A stretch of 64,000 nucleotides of DNA from Triticum aestivum (GCF_018294505.1 NC_057796.1:274743079-274807078), one strand, 5' to 3'. Shown: positions 1-11,948, counted from the first letter of the stretch. A program made the numbers and translations. The notes: generated by a model from the sequence alone, not told the origin.

Positions 1-2210
1 GTTGTACATTGCTGCAACTCATCAGGTTGTAAGCGCAGTGCTCGTTGTCGAACGAGAAACGGACGGACATAAATTCCCCCTTCAAAAGCCGGTATATTAT
101 GTATCCACTGTCCTCACTCCATGCAAATCACGGTACCCACATTATCAAAAGATAGCCTATGCGGTATTCATGGCATCCCGGAAGCTGCGACACTACTTTG
201 AAGAGTGTTCAGTTACAGTGGCCTCGGAGGTGCCACTTAATGATATTATAAACAACCGTGACGCTACGGGCCGGATTGCCAAATGGGCCATTGAGCTCCT
301 CCCGTTCGACATACAAGCCTCAGCGAGCCATTAAGTCGCAAGTATTGGCCGACTTTGTCGCCGAATGGACGGAAGCCGAACTCCCTAAAGAGTACGGCGC
401 ATACTCCAATTAGATCATGCACTTCGACGGCTTTAAAATGCTGGCTGGTCTGGGGGCTGGCGTCGTCCTGACGTCCCCAACCAGAGATACAGTTCAATAC
501 ATACTCCCAATACTGTATACAGACTCCAACAACGCAGCCGAATACGAGGCCCTGCTGCATGGTCTTCGGATGGCAGTTTCCATGGGCATTCGACGCCTGG
601 AGGTGCGTGGGGACTCGAACCTCGCAACATCCCAAATAAATGGAGACTTCGATGCTAAGGATCCGAAAATGGCGGCCTATCGCAACGCTGTCCTCAAAAT
701 GTCAGCTCGGTTCGAGGGGCTCGAATTCCACCATGTGGCTCGGGAAAACAATCAGGCGGCGGATATCCTCGCCCGCATCGGCGCAAAACGTGACGCGGTC
801 CCACCCAACATCTTCTTGGAGAGGCTGTTTAAGCCATCCGTGGTATGGGAAGGGGACACCGGTAACAATAGTCCGGACCCAGCCACAATGCCCGATACCG
901 AACACTCTGACATAATCGGAGGCCCTGCCACCGAAATAACACCTTCAGCCCACGTAATAATGGCCATCATCGCCCCGTGGACAGAACCATTCCTGGCCTA
1001 CCTAACTAGGCAGGAACTTCCCGATGACCAAAATGAGGCACGCTACATAGTGCCGCGATCTAAGTCCTACAGGGTCCATGAGGGAGAGCTTTATAAGAAA
1101 AGCACTACCGGAGTCCTTCAAAGATGCATCTCCGAAGAGGAAGGGCGGAAGCTTGTGGCAGAAATTCATGCCGGACTCGGCGGCCACCACGCCGCAGCCC
1201 GGGCCCTTGTAAGCAAGGCCTTCCGTACATGTTTTTATTGGCCGACGGCCCGGGCAGATGCACAGGACTTGGTCCAACGCTGCGTCGGTTGCCAGCTTTT
1301 CGCAAACCAAAGCCATATGCTGCCCACCGCCCTCCAAACAATCCCCATTACCTGGCCCTTTAAGGTCTGGGGGCTTGACATGGTTGGACCCCTTAAAGGG
1401 GGAACCCATAAGAAAAAATACTTACTGGTCATGGTGGATAAATTCACCAAATGGATAGAAGCCAAACCTGTTAAAACGGCCGAATTCGGACCGGTGATAG
1501 ACTTCATATCCGGGGTTGTACACCGTTATGGCGTCCCCCACAGCATCATCACTGACAACGACACGAACTTCACTGCCGATGAGGTAAAACTCTGATGCAA
1601 AAACATGGGCATTAAGCTCGATTATGCTTATGTCTATCACCCACAAACTAACGGTCAAGTCGAGCGAGCAAATGGTCTTATCATGAGCGGCATCAAACCC
1701 AGATTAGTGTGGTTCCTAAAGGAATCTAACACGCACTGGGTGGAGGAGCTCGACTCCGTACTCTGGGGGCTGCGGACCACGCCGAATCGTACTACCGGAC
1801 ACACACCCTTCTTTATGGTGTACGGCGCAGAGGCGGTTCTGCCTTGTGACATAATTCATGACTCACCTCGAGTGCGCATGTACGAAGAAAGAGAAGCTGA
1901 GCTCGATCGGCAGGACAGTCTGGACACCCTGGAGGAGGAGCATGACGTGGCAAAAGCCCGTTCCGCATTCTATCAGCAACAGGCTCAAAGATACCAAAGC
2001 AGAGAAGTACGGGCCAAAACTTATAATGTTGGCGAGCTAGTTCTACGCCTGCCGGAGAAGAAAAAGACCAAGCTCGAGCCCAAATGGGAAGGTCCCTTCA
2101 TCATGGACCAAGTTCTGACCGGTGGAGCGTACCGTCTGCGGGATGCATCGGATAATCGACTTGAGCCAAACCCATGGAACGCAGCCAGGCTCCGAAGATT
2201 CTACGCCTAG
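1..2210 (+). pseudogene. Broken pol: RNase H, second RNase H-like domain and integrase
   Basis: The fragment opens inside the RNase H that follows reverse transcriptase (2-334, ending after PFDIQ through a frameshift). The frame that resumes encodes the spacer up to an in-frame TAG at 411-413. From 417 comes a second RNase H-like domain (motifs YTDSNNAAEYEALLHGL and VRGDSNLA), an HHCC zinc-finger region (CVGC near 1285), and the integrase core with D in WGLDMVGP and D in TDNDTNF. An in-frame TGA at 1593-1595 splits the core. The last acidic residue is in QVERANG (about 1660), and the C-terminal domain ends at 2210. Both stops replace a tryptophan codon expected at those positions. Enzymatically dead; family assignment is firm. 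Confidence 0.88.
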
Positions 2211-3021
2211 TGCCGGACTCTATGTTCGTCTCCTTCCTCTGTCCATTTTTTGCATATACATTATCTGTCTTTTTTTTCTTTCCTTTTTCCTCTCTCAAGG
2301 CCTTTAAGGGCCAATGTGTGCCTTGCTTGCACACTATTGACGCGCTAACCGCGCTCATTATACCTGGGGGCTTCTTACAGAGAAGCTTAATTATTTATCC
2401 TTGCTTCATGCCCAGCACATGTGTCGTTCTTCCGCATGTACCTTTTCTTCGCCATTATATGCATCGATATGACTTAAGTTTTGGCCAAGCTGGGTTGCCT
2501 GGCTCTTGTATTTATGCCCTACGTTCCCGTTAATTCGGCTAGGGCATAAGGGGAGCACCTCTGCGATTGTTACTGCCGGGTCAGCCGGATGTGTACCTCA
2601 GACTGGGTGAACCTGAAAGCTAGCGTTCTTAAGGGAATATTTGGTCGGTGAACAAAAGATGATTTTCATTTATTTTCCATATGTGCCCTAGATGTTTTTC
2701 CCTGCGTCTCTTTTTCGCAGTCCGGACATGCACTTTAGGGCATGCGTACCCAGGGAAAGGAACCCTTAACGGAACTATTCTCCCTGGAAGATGTTTCTTA
2801 CTACCCATGTAATATAACATAACTAGTTGGGTACTTGTCTGTTCAAGCACTAATGACCCCTACGCCTGGTCTCCACGCATGCCCCGGTTCTTATATAACT
2901 GAGCGAGTATTCGGATACACTCCGGACTATCGGGTCCCGAGGTTGAAGCGAAAAGGTCCGCCATGACAAATGATTTACAATCTAGCTAGAAGGCAGTATA
3001 CATGTCACTTCAATTACATAG
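2211..3021. other. Non-coding spacer between pol and antisense gene
   Basis: This is the untranslated stretch between the pol stop on + and the stop of the antisense gene on -. It contains pyrimidine-rich tracts near 2260-2300, and I see no ORF with domain similarity. The two convergent genes end facing each other here, so their 3' ends and polyadenylation signals probably lie in it. Confidence 0.5.
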
Positions 3022-5786
3022 TCACTTAGACTGACTAAATTCCTCTTCTATACCATCCAACAGGCTGTCTAGCCTACAATCCTGTTGGGAATACTTTGCG
3101 GCTAATTCTACTTGCCCATACACTAAGCTAACGGGGATCTCTTTCCCATCAGGCCCCACAGGTCCGACCTCGGCCATGTGGTTTGGGTCAGCCTTGGTAT
3201 ACCGCGTCTTCACCATGGCCCAGGCTTCCCTGGCACCTTGACGGCAGGCCGATACCTTCCATAATCGGAAGCGCCGCTGCGCTCCCTTGAGCTTCTCCGC
3301 AAGCTCTCCAAGGCCTTCGGGCAGGGAGACGGATGGCCACAAGGCCTGGGCAATACCTTGCATCACCTGCCGAACTTGTTTGTGCAGTTGTGAGAGCTCT
3401 GGTAGAAGATCACCCGCAGACCCGGGCATTTCATCCGTGGGATGACCCGTCAGCATACCTACAGACATAACTCTATTAGCTGGCTTCTTCGCCGAACTCT
3501 TTTTAAAGTTCGCTCAAGCACTTACTGAAAATGCCACATCGAAGCCGCTTATTCTCCTTCACGGAGTCCGACAGCTGGGCGCGAACATCCTTTAGTTCCA
3601 CGCTCAGCTGGGTATTGGCATCCTGGAGATCATTTTTCTCTTGCCTAAATTTTGTAAGCATGCGCTCTCCAGCCTTTAGCTGCCGTATGGCATGTTGCTC
3701 ATCCGGATTCACTCCGGCGTCATCTGCAATATTTATTGTTAGAATTGCGTGCATGCCGCATCCTATATGGTACCTATCATTCTTTAAAACAGGTGTTACC
3801 GGAGGGGGCCTTCTCGGACTCCTTCAATGCGGCCATTGCGGCCTGCAGCTGGGCCTTGCACTCTTCCAGCTCTTGAGACAATTGGGTATTCTTCTCTGTA
3901 AGAACCTGCACAAATAATGATCCTTAAAACAGTTGTGCCAACTGTTTCAAGTCTCAGGGGCTACTGCTATACATAATCATCAAATTTTCTTACCCGTATA
4001 TCCTTTACATACTGATCCGTGGCTCTGGCAAGACCATTTTGAGCAGCACGGATGTACGCGTCTCCTGAGTTGAAGGCATCAAAAGCCTCTTGGGAGAAAC
4101 AAGCGTCGCGGAGTACGGCCCGGCGACGCCTGTGATGCATGGCGCTCTCCACTTTGGAATTTGCGGCGGATATTTTATCCGCATCCTCTGTCGGAGGAGC
4201 ATCTGGTGGGTGCCCCGTGTTAGCTTCCGCCTCTGTGTCCGGCCCTGGAGCCTGGCTAGTAGAGGCATGATCGGTGATCTCTCCGGATATAGTCCGGCGA
4301 GCGCTTTTCCTTCATCGAAACATGGGTATTACTGCGTTTTAAAATATGATGATCACGGAGTGAGGTTTTTTAAAATACCTCTGTGCCAGCGTCTCCGTCC
4401 GGACCGCCCTCCTTTTCAGCCTGCCCAGATTCGGCGCCCCTCGTTGGCGATTCACCACGGGCTCAGCATGGTGTCCCGAAGACCTTCCCTATAGAACACC
4501 GTACAGATACGGTAGGTGAAGTGCGCGAAAAGGGATACTTCTCAAAGGTTGGGACTCTGGTCTCACTTACCTGCGAGGCAGGGAGTAGCCCGGGATAGTC
4601 GGCTATAATAGCCACCATGGCCTCATCGCAGCTCAATTGATAAAATTTCCTGTCAATCAGCTCCACGAATATGTCCGGATCCTCTTGGAGGCCGGGGTCG
4701 AGGGACCGTTCAGGATCCTCTGGTTGTGGAGATGGGTTGTAGATCTCCTTTACTGCCTTACGCAGCTCCTGCGGTAAACGGGCAAAGTAAGATATTTGTT
4801 GCAAAAATGCGGAAAGGAAGGGTATAAAAAGCGGCGGCTTACCCAGCTCGGAGGGTTACACATGGAGAATCCGTCCCGTGGCTTGATGCGGAGGAACTCC
4901 TCTTCCTCTCCCTTGTATAAACCAGACAGAATTTTTGCTAGAGCGGCAATGGAGTCCGACCCCTTACGACCACAGCGGGTGGCGTCATCCTCCCCATTGG
5001 AGTCCCACATGGGGTGGCCTCGATATTGAAGTGGCTGCACCCCCCGCATAATGCATATTGACATAACCTCGGTTATGGTTAGTCCTGATTGAGCCAACGC
5101 CTTTATCCGGCCCATCAGGTAAAAACATCTCTGTCGTCTTCCTCCTGAGGGCTCCGTGGTCGCCAGCTTAGGCGCTTCTTTAAAGGGGCGTTATCAAACT
5201 CAGGAAGGCCGATCCGAATAGGATCCGGAAGGGGGACGTCCTCCATATAAAACCACTCTGAAGGCCAGTCTTCGTACGTCTTCTTCGGGGTACCAGATAA
5301 GTATCCGGTCCCGGCGATGCGCCACACTTCGGCTCCGCCCACTTGATATATTGATCCCCTCTGTGTACGGGGCACAAGGCAGAACAACTTCTTCCACAGT
5401 GCGAAATGAGCTTCGCAGCCCAGAAACAGTTCGCAAAGGGCTACATAACCAGCGATGTGCAGTATGGAGGCAGGGGTGAGGTTGTGCAACTGGAGGCCGT
5501 AGAACTCCAGGAGCCCTCGGAGAAACGGATGGATTGGAAATCTGAGTCCCCTTAACAAATAAGGGACAAGGCATACCCGCTCTCCCTTAGAGGGGTTGGG
5601 AAAGCTCTCCGCTTGCCCCCCGCCATTATAGGTGGCGAGCCCGGCTCGAACCGGGACCATATACGCCGGGGGGAGAAATCCCTGGGTTTGTGGCTTCACT
5701 AATTGGCTGTGTGGGACGGAACACCTCTCCCAATCTCCAGGCTTGGGGCTGCGGGAGCGAGAGGAGGAGCTGCGCTGGCCGGCCAT
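3022..5786 (-). pseudogene. Spliced antisense gene, 'putative gypsy type transposon' family
   Basis: Read on the minus strand from ATG at 5786 (MAGQRSSS). Exon 1 carries the conserved block with LLRGLRFPIHPFLRGLLEF and FFAxW-like hydrophobic helices, then a WFYMEDVP motif, matching the family I know as PF04195. A frameshift near 5115 moves the frame to the continuation beginning MGRIKALAQSG. Good splice sites follow: donor at 4842 (GTAAGC) with acceptor near 4772, donor at 4570 (GTAAGT), donor near 3993 (GTAAGA), acceptor near 3733 and donor near 3526 (GTAAGT), acceptor near 3461. Late exons are coiled-coil rich (3910-3800, 3730-3530). The stop is at 3022. A TATA-like TTATTTAAAG lies about 90 bp upstream of the ATG. 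Molecular function is unknown; despite the old family name I see no transposase motif. Confidence 0.72.
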
Positions 5787-6112
5787 GCTGGAATGGATTT
5801 TTTCAGGCGCGCTCCAATGAATGCTCGCTGAGGGAGGATGGGGTGGTTTGGATCTGAGAATCCTCATCTCTTTAAATAAGCAGTTCATTCACACAGCTAG
5901 GGTGGTAAATCTAAAAATGCCCCGGCTCGTCACATTCGCTTGACACATGGAAGATGGCCATTATTGGATGCAGAAGCCAAGAAGCGCAACATTTACGAGA
6001 AGCCGGACACTATTTAACAGATACTCAGAGTTTGAAGAAGAACCCGCCTTGCAATGCCGAAGACAATCTGCGCGCCGGACTCATCGTCATTGAAGCCTGG
6101 TTCGGGGGCTAC
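5787..6112. promoter_or_regulatory. Antisense-gene promoter region and polypurine tract before the 3' LTR
   Basis: On the minus strand a TATA-like sequence (plus-strand CTTTAAATAAG, about 5870-5880) sits roughly 90 bp upstream of the antisense ATG. At the right end the + strand ends in GGTTCGGGGGCTAC directly before the LTR, which is the polypurine tract. The last 100 bp match the corresponding region of the element at 20626-20720, whereas the promoter part does not obviously match. Confidence 0.55.
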
Positions 6113-6583
6113 TGAGGGAGCCCTGGATTAGGGGGTATCCGGACAGCCGGACTATATCCTTTGGCCGGACTGTTGGACTATGAAGATACAAGATTGAAGA
6201 CTTCGTCCCGTGTCCGGATGGGACTATCCTTGGCGTGGAAGGCAAGCTTGGCGATACGGATATGTAGATCTCCTCCCATTGTAACCGACTCTATGTAACC
6301 CTAGCCCCCTCCGGTGTCTATATAAACCGGAGGGTTTAGTCCGTAGGACAAACAACAATCATACCATAGGCTAGCTTCTAGGGTTTAGCCTCTCCGATCT
6401 CGTGGTAGATCAACTCTTGTAATACTCATATCATCAAGATCAATCAAGTAGGAGTAGGGTTTTACCTCCATCGAGAGGGCCCGAACCTGGGTAAAACATC
6501 GTGTCCCATGTCTCCTGTTACCATCTGCCTAGACGCACAGTTTGGGACCCCCTACCCGAGATCCGCCGGTTTTGACACCGACA
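6113..6583 (+). repeat. 3' LTR of the Fatima-like element (471 bp)
   Basis: It starts TGAGGGAG and ends GACACCGACA. It is nearly identical in reverse orientation to 20152-20625 and 28777-29251. The short LTR contains TATA-like TCTATATAAACC near 6318. The next bases (TTGGT) are either the target-site duplication or Angela sequence; the left flank is outside the window. Confidence 0.9.
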
Positions 6584-6661
6584 TTGGTGGTAAGCAGTAT
6601 GACTATTATCGCCCACAACTCTTTGTGTTCTACTCAAGCATATGACATCTACGCATAGACC

Positions 6662-6676
6662 TGGCTCGGCTGCCAC
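6662..6676 (-). other. Primer binding site of Angela A
   Basis: On the minus strand TGGCAGCCGAGCC follows the LTR end by one base. It resembles the TGGTATCAGAGC consensus complementary to initiator-Met tRNA, with several C/T and A/C changes. The equivalent site of Angela C is at 17022-17035. Confidence 0.6.
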
Positions 6677-6852
6677 TGTTGGGTAACGTAGTAATTCAAA
6701 AAAATTCCTACGATCACGCAAGATCTAACTAGGAGATGCATAGCAACGAGAGGGGAGAGTGTGTCCATGTACCCTCGTAGACCGAAAGCGGAAGCGTTTA
6801 GTAACGCGGTTGATGTAGTCGAACATCTTCACGATCCAACCGATCCAAGTAC

Positions 6853-8362
6853 TGATGACCCACAAGTATAGGGGATCTATCGTAGTCCTTTCGATAAGTA
6901 AGAGTGTCGAACCCAACGAGGAGCAGAAGGAAATGATAAGCAGTTTTCAGCAAGGTATTCTATGCAAGCACTGAAATTATAGGTAACAGATAGTTTTGTG
7001 ATAAGATAATTTGTAACGAGCGATAAGTAACAAAAGTAAATAAAGTGCAGCAAGGTGACCCAATCCTTTTTATAGCAAAGGACAAGCCTGGACAATTTCT
7101 TATATAGAGAAAAGCGCTCCCGAGGACACATGGGAATTATCGTCAAGCTAGTTTTCATCACGTTCATATGATTCGCGTTCGGTATTTTGATAATTTGATA
7201 TGTGGGTGGACCGGTGCTTGGGTGTTGTCCTTACTTGGACAAGCATCCCACTTATGATTAACTCCTATTGCAAGCATCCACAACTACAAAAGAAGTATTA
7301 AGGTAAACCTAACCATAGCATGAAACATATGGATCCAAATCAACCCCTTACGAAGCAACGCATAAACTAGGGTTTAAGCTTTTGTCACTCTAGCAACCCA
7401 TCATCTACTTATTACTTCCCAATGCCTTCCTCTAGGCCCAAATAATGGTGAAGTGTCATGTAGTCGACGTTCACATAACACCACTAGAGGAAAGACAACA
7501 TACATCTCATCAAAATATCGAACAAATACCAAATTCACATGACTACTAATAGCAAGACTTCTCCCATGTCCTCAGGAACAAACGTAACTACTCACAAAGC
7601 ATATTCATGTTCATAATGAGAGGAGTATTAATATGCATAAAGGATCTGAACATATGATCTTCCACCAAATAAACCAACTAGCATCAACTACAAGGAGTAA
7701 TCAACACTACTAGCAACCTACAGGTACCAATCCCAGACTTGGAGACAAGAATTGGATACAAGAGATGAACTAGGGTTTGAGAGGAGATGGTGCTGGTGAA
7801 GATGTTGATGTAGATTAGCCCTCTCCCGATGAGAGGAGCGGTGGTGATGACGATGGCGATGATTTCCCCCTCCCGGAGGGAAGTGTCCCCGGCAGAACAG
7901 CTCTGCCGGAGCCCTAGATTGGTTCCGCCTCGTGGCGGCGGAGTCTCGTCCCGAAAGCTTGCTTATGATTTTTTCTCGGACGAAAGACTTCATATAGCAG
8001 AAGATGGGCACCGGAGGGCCAACAGGGGGCCCACAAGGCAGGGGCGCGCCCAGGGGGGTAGGGCGCGCTCTCACCCTTGTGGCCAGGGTGTGGGCCCCCT
8101 CTGGTATTTCTTCCGCTCAGTATTTTTTATTATTTCCAAAAACAACTTTCGTGGAGTTTTAGGACTTTTGGAGTTGTGCAGAATAGGTCTCTAATATTTG
8201 CTCCTTTTCTAGCCCAGAATTCCAGCTGTCGGCATTCTCCCTCCTTATGTAAACCTTGTAAAATAAGAGAGAATAGGCATTAGTATTGTGACATAATGTG
8301 TAATAACAACCCATAATGCAATAAATATCGATATAAAAGCATGATGCAAAATGGACGTATCA
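6853..8362 (-). mobile_element. Solo LTR of an Athila-type gypsy element, TSD AGTAC
   Basis: A 1510-bp unit starts TGATGACCC and ends GGACGTATCA. It is flanked by AGTAC at 6848-6852 and 8363-8367, and the Angela LTR resumes in register on both sides. Read on minus it begins TGATACGTCC, the start used by a very abundant wheat gypsy family (Sabrina/WHAM type; I cannot decide which). No internal sequence is present, so it arose by LTR-LTR recombination. A GC-rich palindrome and TATA-like site occur at 7988-8095. Confidence 0.9.
7988..8095 (-). promoter_or_regulatory. GC palindrome plus TATA-like site in the solo LTR
   Basis: On minus, GGGGGCCCACACC, then arms GCCACAAGGGTGAG and CTGCCTTGTGGGCC around two GGGCGCGCC-type cores, followed about 30-40 bp downstream by GCTATATGAAG. 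The same layout recurs at 30397, 32181, 40351 and 43721. Confidence 0.5.
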
Positions 8363-9898
8363 AGTACCAAACGTACGGCACCTCCGTGTTCAGCACATGT
8401 TTAGCACGATGACGACCCTCGAGATCTTGATCCAGGTGAGGATGAGGGAGAGTTCTGTCAGCACGACGGCATGGCGATGGATGATGAAGTTACTGGCGTA
8501 GGGCTTCACGTAAGCACTACGACGATATGACCGAGGTGTTAAACTGTGGAGGGGCGCACCGCACATGGCTAACAGATTGTCTGTTCTTCCTTCGGGGTGC
8601 CCCCTGCCTCCGTATATAAAGGGGGGAGGAGGAGGTGGCCGGCCAAGGGGGGCGTGCCATGGGGGGGGGGGGGTCCTACTTCGACTCCTAGTCCAAGTAG
8701 GATTCGGCCCCCTTCCACCGGAGAGGGAAAGGGAGAGGGACAGAGAGGGAGAACGAAAGAGGGCCCCCCTGCCCTAGTCCATTTCGGTTTGGGCAAGGAG
8801 GGGGACGTGCGCCTCCTCACGTGGCCTTTCTCCTCTCCTCCAATATGGCCCAATAGGCACAATACTTCCCTCGGGGGGTTCCGATAACCCCTCGGTACTC
8901 AGGTAAAATATCCGAATCACTCAGAACCATTCCGATGTTCGAATATAACCTCTCAACCATTTCGAGACTCCTCGGCATGTCAGTGATCTCATACAGGACT
9001 CCGAACAAACTTCGATCATCAAATCACATAACTCATAATACAAATCATCATCGAACGTTAAGCGTGCGGACCCTACGGGTTCGAAAATTATGTAGACATG
9101 ACCGAGACACATATCCAGTCAATAACCAATAGCGGAACCTGGATGCTCATATTGGCTCCCACATATTCTACGAAGATCTTTAACGGTGAAACCGCATAAC
9201 AACATACGTCATTCCCTTTGTCATCGGTATGTTACTTGCCCGAGATTCGATCATCGGTATCATCATACCTAGTTCAATCTTGTTACCGGCAAGTCTCTTT
9301 ACTCTTTCCGTAATGCATCATCCCGTAACTAACTCATTAGTCACATTGCTTGCAAGGCTTATAGTGATGTGCATTACCGAGAGGGCCCAGAGATACCTCT
9401 CCGATACACGGAGTGACAAATCCTAATCTTGGTCTATGCCAACTCAACAAACACCATCGGAGACACCTGTAGAGCATCTTTATAATCACCCAGTTATGTT
9501 TTGACATTCGATAGCACACAAGGTGTTCCTCCGGTATTCGGGAGTTGCATAATCTCGTAGTCAGAGGAATATGTGTAAGTCATGAAGAAAGCAATAGCAA
9601 TAAAACTAAACGATCATAATGCTAAGCTAATGGATGGGTCTGTCCATCACATCATTCTCTAATGATGTGATCCTGTTCATCAAATGACAACACATGTCTA
9701 TGGTCAGGAAACTTAACCATCTTTGATTAACGAGCTAGTCTAGTAGAGGCATACTAGGGACACTCTGTTTGTCTATGTATTCACACATGTACTAAGTTTC
9801 CAGTTAATACAATTCTACCATGAATAATAAACATTTATCATGATATAAGGAAATATAAATAAAAACTTTATTATTGCCTCTAGGGAATATTTCCTTCA

Positions 9899-10211
9899 AG
9901 TTCCGTCAGCACAACAGCGTGGTGACGGTGATGGTGAAGTGATTCTCACAGGGCTTCGCCCAAGCACCGCAAAACTATGACCCGGGGTGTAAACTGTGGA
10001 GGGGGCGCCGCACATGGCTAACAATTGTTGGTGCGTTCTAGGCACCCCCTCCCCACGTATATATAGGTGGGAGTGGGAGGGGAGCAGCCATGGGGCGCCC
10101 CAAGTAAGAGTAATCCTACTTGGGGGCCTCCTCCAATTCGGCCTCCCCCCTTCCATTTTTAGCCGGAGAGAAAAGGGAAGGGGGAAGGCGAGAAGGAAGG
10201 GGGGGCCGAAC
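9899..10211 (-). repeat. Fragment of an older Angela-type LTR
   Basis: These 313 bp correspond to the middle of the Angela LTR (compare 8451-8770 and 17290-17600) but more divergent, with TATA-containing GTATATATAGG near 10058. It is bounded on the left by the end of Angela A and on the right by the start of Angela C. It is therefore the target into which both inserted. Confidence 0.75.
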
Positions 10212-11948
10212 TGTTGGGGAACATAGTATTTAAAAAAAATTGCCGACGATCACGCAAGATCTATCTAGGAGAAGCATAGCAATGAGTGGGGAGAGTGTGT
10301 CCACGTACCCTCGAAGACCGAAAGTGGAAGCGTTTAGTAACGCGGTTGATGTAGTCGAACGTCTTCGCGATCCAACCGATCCAAGCACCGAACGTACGAC
10401 ACCTCCGCGTTCAACACACGTTCGGCTCGATGACGTCCCTCGAGCTCTTGATCCAGTTGAGGACGAGGGAGAGTTATGTCAGCAGGATGGCGTGGTGATG
10501 GTGATGATGAAGTTACCGGCGCAGGGCTTCGCCTAAGCACTACGACGATATGACCGAGGTGTGTAACTGTGGAGGGGGGCACCGCACACGGCTAAGACAA
10601 ATCTTGGAGTGCCTTTGGGATGCCCCCTTCCCACGTATATAAAGGAGGGGGGAAGAGGAGGCCGACCTAGGAGGGGCGCTCCTATAGGGGGAGTCCAACT
10701 AGGAATCCCAATCCTAGTTGGAGTCCCCTTCCTTTTCCAAGAGGGGAGAGAGGGAAGGAGTAGGAGAGGGAGAAGGAAAGAGAGGGGGGCGCCGCCCCCT
10801 CCCTAGTCCAATTCGGACTTGCCATGGGGGGCGCACGGCCACCCCTTGAGGCCCTTCTCTCCTTTCCCATATGGCACATTAAGGCCCACTACTTCCCCCG
10901 GCGAATTCCCGTAACTCTTCGGTACTGCAAAAAATACTCGAATGACTCGGAACCTTTTCGATATCTGAATATGGCCTTCCAATATATCGATATTTACGTC
11001 TCGACCATTTCGAGACTCCTCGTCATGTCCATGATCTCATCCGGGACTCCGAACAACCTTCGGTACATCAAATCACATAACTCATAATACAAATCGTCCT
11101 CGAACGTTAAGCGTGCGGACCCTACGGGTTCGAGAACTATGTAGACATGACCGAGACACATCTCCGTTCAATAACCAATAGCGGAACCTGGATGCTCATA
11201 TTGGCTCCTACATATTCTACGAAGATCTTTATCGGTCAAACCGCATAACAACATACGTTGTTCCCTTTGTCATCGGTATGTTACTTGCCCGAGATTCGAT
11301 CGTCGGTATCACCATACCTAGTTCACTCTCGTTACCGGCAAGTCTCTTTACTCATTCCGTAATGCATCATCCTGCAACTAACTCATTAGTCACATTGCTT
11401 GCAAGGCTTAAAGTGATGTGCATTACCGAGAGGGCCCAGAGATACCTCTCCGACAATCGGAGTGACAAATCCTAATATTGATCTATGCCAACTCAACAAA
11501 CACCACTGGAGACACCTATAGAGCATCTTTATAATCACCCAGTTAGGTTGTGACATTTGATAGCACACTAAGTGTTCCTCCGGTATTCGGGAGTTGCATA
11601 ATCTCATAGTCATAGGAACATGTATAAGTCATGAAGAAAGCAATAGCAATAAACTAAACAATCATTATGCTAAGCTAACGGATGGGTCTTGTCCATCACA
11701 TAATTCTCTAATGATGTGATCCCGTTCATCAAATAACAACACATGTCTATGGCTAGGAAACTTAACCATCTTTGATTAACGAGCTAGTCAAGTAGAGGCA
11801 TACTAGGGACACTCTGTTTTGTCTTTGTATTCACACATGTACTAAGTTTCCGGTTAATACAATTCTAGCATGAATAATAAACATTTATCATGATATAAGG
11901 AAATATAAATGACAACTTTATTATTGCCTCTAGGGCATATTTCCTTCA
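10212..11948 (-). repeat. 3' LTR of Angela C (1737 bp)
   Basis: Read on minus it runs from TGAAGGAAATATGCC (11948) to CAACA (10212). On the plus strand it begins TGTTGGGGAACATAG and ends TATTTCCTTCA. CGAAC at 10207-10211 is the candidate left target duplication; the right one is lost with the truncation. A TATATAAAGG-type motif on plus (TTTATATACG on the sense strand) is at 10637-10646. Confidence 0.92.

Larger units (their letters stand above)
1..6583 (+). mobile_element. Ty3-gypsy Tat-lineage element (Fatima-like), 3' part
   Basis: Order on + is RNase H, second RNase H-like domain, integrase, an antisense gene on the minus strand, polypurine tract and 3' LTR. A second RNase H between the retroviral one and integrase, plus an antisense ORF of the 'putative gypsy type transposon' family, marks the grass Tat group. 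The 3' LTR matches both LTRs of the complete element at 20152-29251. The 5' LTR, gag, protease and reverse transcriptase lie left of the window. The right flank is Angela internal sequence, so the element was inserted in Angela A. The name Fatima is from memory and tentative. Confidence 0.85.
6584..9898 (-). mobile_element. Angela (copia) copy A: leader, PBS and 5' LTR
   Basis: 6584-6676 matches the internal leader of Angela C (16950-17035). 6677-9898 is the LTR, interrupted by a solo LTR at 6853-8362. Read on minus the LTR begins TGAAGGAAAT and ends in CAACA, and its length without the insertion and one TSD is about 1707 bp, usual for Angela. The coding region and 3' LTR would be to the left, beyond the Fatima-like insertion. 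Right-flank bases 9899-9903 (AGTTC) would be its TSD. Confidence 0.88.

Noticed and set aside
264..635. Minus-strand ORFs over the left pol
   Set aside because: These are shadows of the RNase H and integrase frames on plus, without similarity of their own.
8660..8672. Long G homopolymer in the Angela LTR
   Set aside because: A simple homopolymer, likely variable or sequence-quality related, with no further structure.
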